NCBI RefSeq assembly: GCF_020360975.1 | Contig: NW_025408667.1 | Span: forward strand, 8,494,001 to 8,558,000 | Reading direction: 5' to 3' | Length of the DNA: 64,000 nucleotides | Source: Hirsutella rhossiliensis | Lineage: Eukaryota; Ascomycota; Sordariomycetes; Hypocreales; Ophiocordycipitaceae | Part shown: one piece after another, positions 60,849 to 64,000 of the stretch | Numbering within the stretch: position 1 is the first letter of the stretch | How the letters are laid out: each line of letters starts with the position of its first letter | The notes under the pieces: model-generated | The model's database searches: none | Seen by the model: the letters and a program-made list of their open reading frames with translations, nothing else | What the model was told of the DNA's origin: nothing | Program-made: the position numbers and the translations under genes

Positions 60849-61945
60849 ATATACGCTAGCCTTTTAAGCTAACGCTATAGTAAGTAAGATAGGAAGCGCT
60901 GCCTTATAAGCGTAGCTAGTATATATATATTAATAATAACTATTATTATAATAGCGCTTAACTTAGTTAGTATAAAGAAGCTCTTATAATATATACTATA
61001 TATAAAGAGCTATATAGGCGGCTTTAGCTTATACTTAGCGCTTATATTTTAAGAAGTTAGTAGAAAATAGCTACTATACTTACTAAGTAGCGGACTTATA
61101 AGGGTAGTAAAGGTAGAGGCGGGGGTAAAAGGGCCGGGCGTTATAGGCGGCGGTAGGGATAGCGTTGTTACCTAAAAGGGCAATATAAGGGCGGCTAGTA
61201 TAGTAAAGGTAAAGGTAGCGGCGGTAGGCGCGGTCGCGGGGGCGCGGGTAAAAGCGGCGGTAGCGGCGGAGTTATCGTTAGCCGTGCTTAGTATAGCGTC
61301 GATAAACGACTCTATACGCTTTAAGAAAGATAAAAAAGGAGAGAGAGAAGTAGATATATCTACTATAGAAGTTAGTATAGCGGATCGCGGCCTTTTACTT
61401 TATAAGATAAGGGACTTATTAGTTAAAGTTATTATTATTACTATTACTATTATTATTACTATAGCTATTCCTATAAGTAATTATTAATAGGGTAGCTTAT
61501 ATAACTAAGAATAAACTAATACTTTAAGTAAAGTAAAACTTATTTATTACTATTATTACTATAGTTAAAAAAAGAAGAAAAGGAAGGAAAGGAAGAAAAA
61601 GGAATGCTTTTTTATATACCCCTTAGTAAAAGAGGCTACTTAAGGCTAAGGGGATAGGTAACCTAAGGCTTATATAGGTCTAAGCTAGCTACTAGCCGCT
61701 TAAGGGCGTATATAATAAGTCGCGCCCTTATTTATATAGCTTACTAGCTAATAGGTATAAAGCTAGGTACTAGCTACTTAGGTTAATAAGCGTAAGGATA
61801 ATAGGGCTAGTAAGGCTAATATAATTAATAGAAAAGGGTAAGGTAGAGCTAGCGGTATAAGGAGCCTAAGGCTTAATTATATAGAAGCTATTAATAAGGT
61901 AGTACTATGCCGCGCTAAAGGGAGGGTATTATATAAATATCTAAC
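60849..61945. other. Unassigned relic with a GC-rich low-complexity core
   Basis: Starts at the Copia border. 61095-61285 is GGC/GTA-rich; on the minus strand it reads as an Ala/Thr/Pro-rich segment (A-T-A-A-F-T-R-A-P-A-T-A-P-T-A-A) like a gag or ORF1 linker. 61425-61465 is an (ATT/ACT)n run. The 67-codon frame at 61284-61487 (+) has no recognisable features and ends in this repeat run. 61560-61600 is purine-rich. The type of repeat recalls 30220-30545, but I could not align them. Confidence 0.4.
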
Positions 61946-62119
61946 TATTATAGGTTATAAGCTTAAGCTATAGCCTAAGCTATATAGTTATATATAAAGG
62001 GCTAGATCTTATATATATATATATATATAGGCTAGCTATATATAAAAGAGCTTTATATAGCTTATTAATATTATCTTATAAACGGTACCTATATATATAC
62101 CTCTACTTACTCTATAATA
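61946..62119 (+). repeat. Short dispersed repeat (~170 bp), copy 2
   Basis: 174 bp matching 20073-20242, with the same ends TATTATAGG and TATAATA. A longer TA run in the middle (about 62011-62030) explains the length difference. Both copies are preceded by TAAC. Confidence 0.65.
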
Positions 62120-63240
62120 CTTTTAAACCCTTAGCTAAGTAGTACTAATACTTCTTAGCTAGTTTAGCTAGCTTAGAATACTTTAAGCTATAGCTCTTAG
62201 CCTTTTATACTAACGGCTTTAAAGGGTGCCTTAAGGGGTCCTTTATAAAGACTAACGCTTACTCTTTTTATAAAATACGCCTAGAAAATAGGCTAATTAA
62301 GGTATACTATAAGAACCTAAGGCCCTTAATTAAAGTAGCTAATATAAAGCTATTTATAATACTAAGGGTCTTAAAAGACCTAGCTAAAAGCCTTAGCCCT
62401 TAAGGCTTAGCTCCCTTAACCCCCTTATAAAGGCCTATATCGTTATAAATAGCTAAGCTACTATAAGAAAGGTTATAAGTTTCTTAGACCTAGCTATATA
62501 TATTAAAAAACTCTTATTTAGCTTAGAAGCCTTTTATAATATATAGCTATACTAGTACCTTAGCTACCTAGGGATCTTTAGTAATAAGCTAGCTAACTAG
62601 CTAGCTAAGAGAGGCTTAGGAGCCCTTACCTAAGGGACCCCTTTAGTCTTTATTAGCTACTTATAAAGAAAGGTCTAGTAAGCTACTAAGGACTATTAAA
62701 AGGGCTTTTAAGCTACTAAGGTAGCTAAAAGCCCTAAGGCTAAGGGCCTAGGTAAGTACTATATATCTATTTAAAAGACCCCCTGCTTAGCCTTTAGCCT
62801 AGATAAGGACCTTATAGGGAGGCCTAGGCTAACCTTTTTAGCCTTTTACTAGGTCCTCTTTAAGGCCGGCTTCTTATTTTCCTTCTTAAAAAGGACTAAT
62901 AAGGTAGACTAAGACGACTACCGCTATAGCTAAGGAAGGTATACGGCTAGGCACCTTATCCTAAGGTGCCCGAACTATAGGAGGGAAAGAGAGGTCCTTT
63001 ATTAAACCTCTACGAGATAGAAGGAGGCCCTTAGCTTACCTTTTTTCTATAGCTCTAAGGAAGGAAGGGAAGCCCTTCTAACCTTCTTAGCTAAAATAGA
63101 GATAAGAACGGCTAAGTAGCTCGAAAAGGAGTAACCTAGGGGCCCTAGGGCCCTTAGGGGGGGAAAACACCGCGCGGGAGGAACTAAACTAACCTTTCCT
63201 TTATCTTTACTTTTATAGCTACCCTTTCCCTAATTAGTTA
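62120..63240 (+). pseudogene. LINE ORF2 C-terminal relic with CCHC motif
   Basis: Plus-strand frame with TAA/TAG stops. Near 62915-63005 it reads D-Y-R-Y-S-*-G-R-Y-T-A-R-H-L-I-L-R-C-P-N-Y-R-R-E-R-E. This fits the C-terminal CxC...H...C zinc motif of Tad1-like LINE proteins (C-x-C-G-...-T-x-x-H-x-L-x-x-C-P), with the first two Cys changed to Tyr. The upstream part (62130-62900) is in the same style, but I recognise no RT motif. His and the last Cys survive. It ends where base composition begins to normalise. Confidence 0.65.
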
Positions 63241-63299
63241 TAAGCCACCGGGCTCTATAGCTAGCTAGGACTACTAATAGGGGCCTAGGTCCCTATTAG

Positions 63300-64000
63300 C
63301 GTCGCCATGGCCCTAGAGGCTGCATGCGAGTAATGATATAAAAAAAAATAGAAGCCTCTGGTCGCTGCGCTCCATCGACGCAGCGATAGTGCTCGCAACA
63401 GCAGAACGTCGAGGGCCACCATCTCCAGCAGCCGCGACTTGACAATAGCACCACTCTGCGAGAAATGGCCAGGGATTTTCGTTACTTGACGTGCCTCTTG
63501 CTGACCATCGATTGTTTCGCTCTTGCGGTACCAAAACTCCGGCGATAAGCTCCTTCACCCAGGCGCTCTTGGGGACAAGCTCTCTTCCTCGGCAGTTTAG
63601 CCCACCCGTGCTCGAGGAAGTCATGTGAAATGAATCCAGGTTCATAAGGGTATCCAGGGCTTCCATGCCGTGTATTGCACGAGTAGTGTATGTTCTAGGA
63701 CCAGCTCCGCCCTATTGATTAGAGGATCCTCGGTGTGCCTTGGAGCTCCCTCGGATTGTCATTAAGTCTCCTTTGCTTACCGTTTAAGACGTTATTAGAG
63801 GCATGGCCCTGCCATCACTCGGGGCTAATCATCTCCTCACTTGATGTGTCCAGGCAAGTTCATCATGCATCGGCCGTTTAGGACTCGAGACTACAGTTCG
63901 TAGGGCCAAGTCGAATCTTCATACGTCCATCATCCAAATTTTGGTCCAGTCTCTTTTTCCCGCCTGGGGTTGTCTATAAATGCAGCCTAGAGAAATCTCC
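63300..64000. other. Un-mutated flank, probably unique host sequence
   Basis: From about 63300 CpA and TpG are as frequent as in normal DNA, and all three stop codons occur. This is the only such stretch in the window and marks the end of the RIP block. A TATAAA at 63975-63980 could belong to a plus-strand promoter whose gene would lie beyond the window; a single TATA match is weak evidence. The 9-bp inverted match AGGCTGCAT/ATGCAGCCT (about 63317 and 63980) is probably chance. Confidence 0.75.
63313..63666 (-). CDS. Hypothetical protein, 117 codons, doubtful
   Basis: Open from an ATG at 63666 to a stop at 63313-63315 on the minus strand. It is the only ORF of this size in un-mutated DNA here. 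No domain is recognised. The middle is rich in Trp, Arg and Ser; the last about 15 residues are hydrophobic (L-L-F-F-F-I-S-L-L), read from an A-rich run at 63340-63350. It could be one exon of a larger gene or a chance frame; I see no intron signals that decide. The protein-coding call rests only on length and composition. Confidence 0.3.
   Translation of the reverse strand: MEALDTLMNLDSFHMTSSSTGGLNCRGRELVPKSAWVKELIAGVLVPQERNNRWSARGTSSNENPWPFLAEWCYCQVAAAGDGGPRRSAVASTIAASMERSDQRLLFFFISLLACSL

Larger units (their letters stand above)
1..63300. other. RIP-mutated, TE-only AT-rich block
   Basis: CpA and TpG are nearly missing over the whole stretch while TpA dominates, and composition changes abruptly near 63.25-63.3 kb. 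Many of the few surviving CpA/TpG sites sit in GCA/TGC. Recognisable transposon proteins can be read through in-frame TAA and TAG codons where CAA, CAG or TGG is expected, and Cys/His positions of zinc motifs read as Tyr. This is the known signature of repeat-induced point mutation in filamentous ascomycetes. TGA is practically absent because TpG is absent. Exceptions with milder mutation are 1552-2248 and the CpG-rich 51.1-51.8 and 52.5-59.6 kb segments. Confidence 0.93.

Noticed and set aside
61284..61487. Open frame of 67 codons on the plus strand
   Set aside because: It runs from a GC-rich repeat into an (ATT/ACT) run; the Ile/Thr tail comes from the repeat. No support as a gene.
63317..63990. 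Inverted 9-bp match as ends of a small DNA transposon in the un-mutated flank
   Set aside because: Nine bases over 670 bp is too short to exclude chance, and no target duplication is visible; the right flank is cut by the window.
1..64000. Mitochondrial or bacterial origin because of the AT-richness
   Set aside because: The bias is specific loss of CpA/TpG, and contents are nuclear-type LTR and LINE retrotransposons. No rRNA, tRNA set or organelle genes are seen.
1..64000. CRISPR array, rRNA genes or telomere repeats
   Set aside because: No regularly spaced short repeats, no rRNA-like blocks, and no TTAGGG runs were seen on either strand.

Overview
The window looks like chromosomal DNA of a filamentous ascomycete (Pezizomycotina). 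About the first 63.3 kb is a nest of dead transposable elements with the mark of repeat-induced point mutation (RIP): CpA and TpG are almost absent, TpA is everywhere, and coding frames are broken almost only by TAA and TAG (from CAA, CAG, TGG), with cysteine and histidine codons turned into tyrosine codons. Only about the last 700 bases (63.3-64.0 kb) have ordinary composition. No intact host gene is seen in the mutated part. The species cannot be named from this sequence.

Layout. 1-1457: 3' half of a LINE reverse transcriptase (+). 1458-16252: Copia copy 1 (+), with a solo LTR in its 5' LTR (1552-2248) and a chromodomain Gypsy element (7855-15697) inserted just upstream of its 3' LTR. 16341-17038: second copy of that solo LTR. 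17050-19445: a different LINE (+; endonuclease and start of RT), itself carrying a solo Gypsy LTR (17928-18306). 19446-20928: inverted pair of a 570-bp LTR around a hairpin and a short dispersed repeat. 20934-22900: Gypsy protease/pre-RT relic (+). 22990-23660: GC-richer patch with a tRNA-like sequence. 23820-30163: Copia copy 2 (+), the least interrupted. 30164-34052: relics including a third 570-bp solo LTR and a Gypsy integrase (-).

34053-60848 is one Copia element (copy 3, -) split by three insertions: a 12.6-kb Gypsy element (36672-49247), a 0.7-kb probable solo LTR (51105-51810), and a 7.2-kb GC-rich island (52473-59692). The island holds a near full-length LINE (-) of the same family as the relic at position 1, plus a convergent unidentified ORF (+). 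60849-63250 holds further relics, including a LINE CCHC tail (+).

Most notable: the 12.6-kb Gypsy element carries two extra frames between integrase and 3' LTR, an antisense frame (about 44655-46000) and a sense frame of 849 codons (46328-48877) that runs unshifted into the 3' LTR. I recognise neither. Also notable are the two mutation depths of one LINE family (CpG kept at 54.6-59.6 kb, lost at 1-1457), a lightly mutated solo LTR at 1552-2248, and several target-site duplications that let the insertion order be read.
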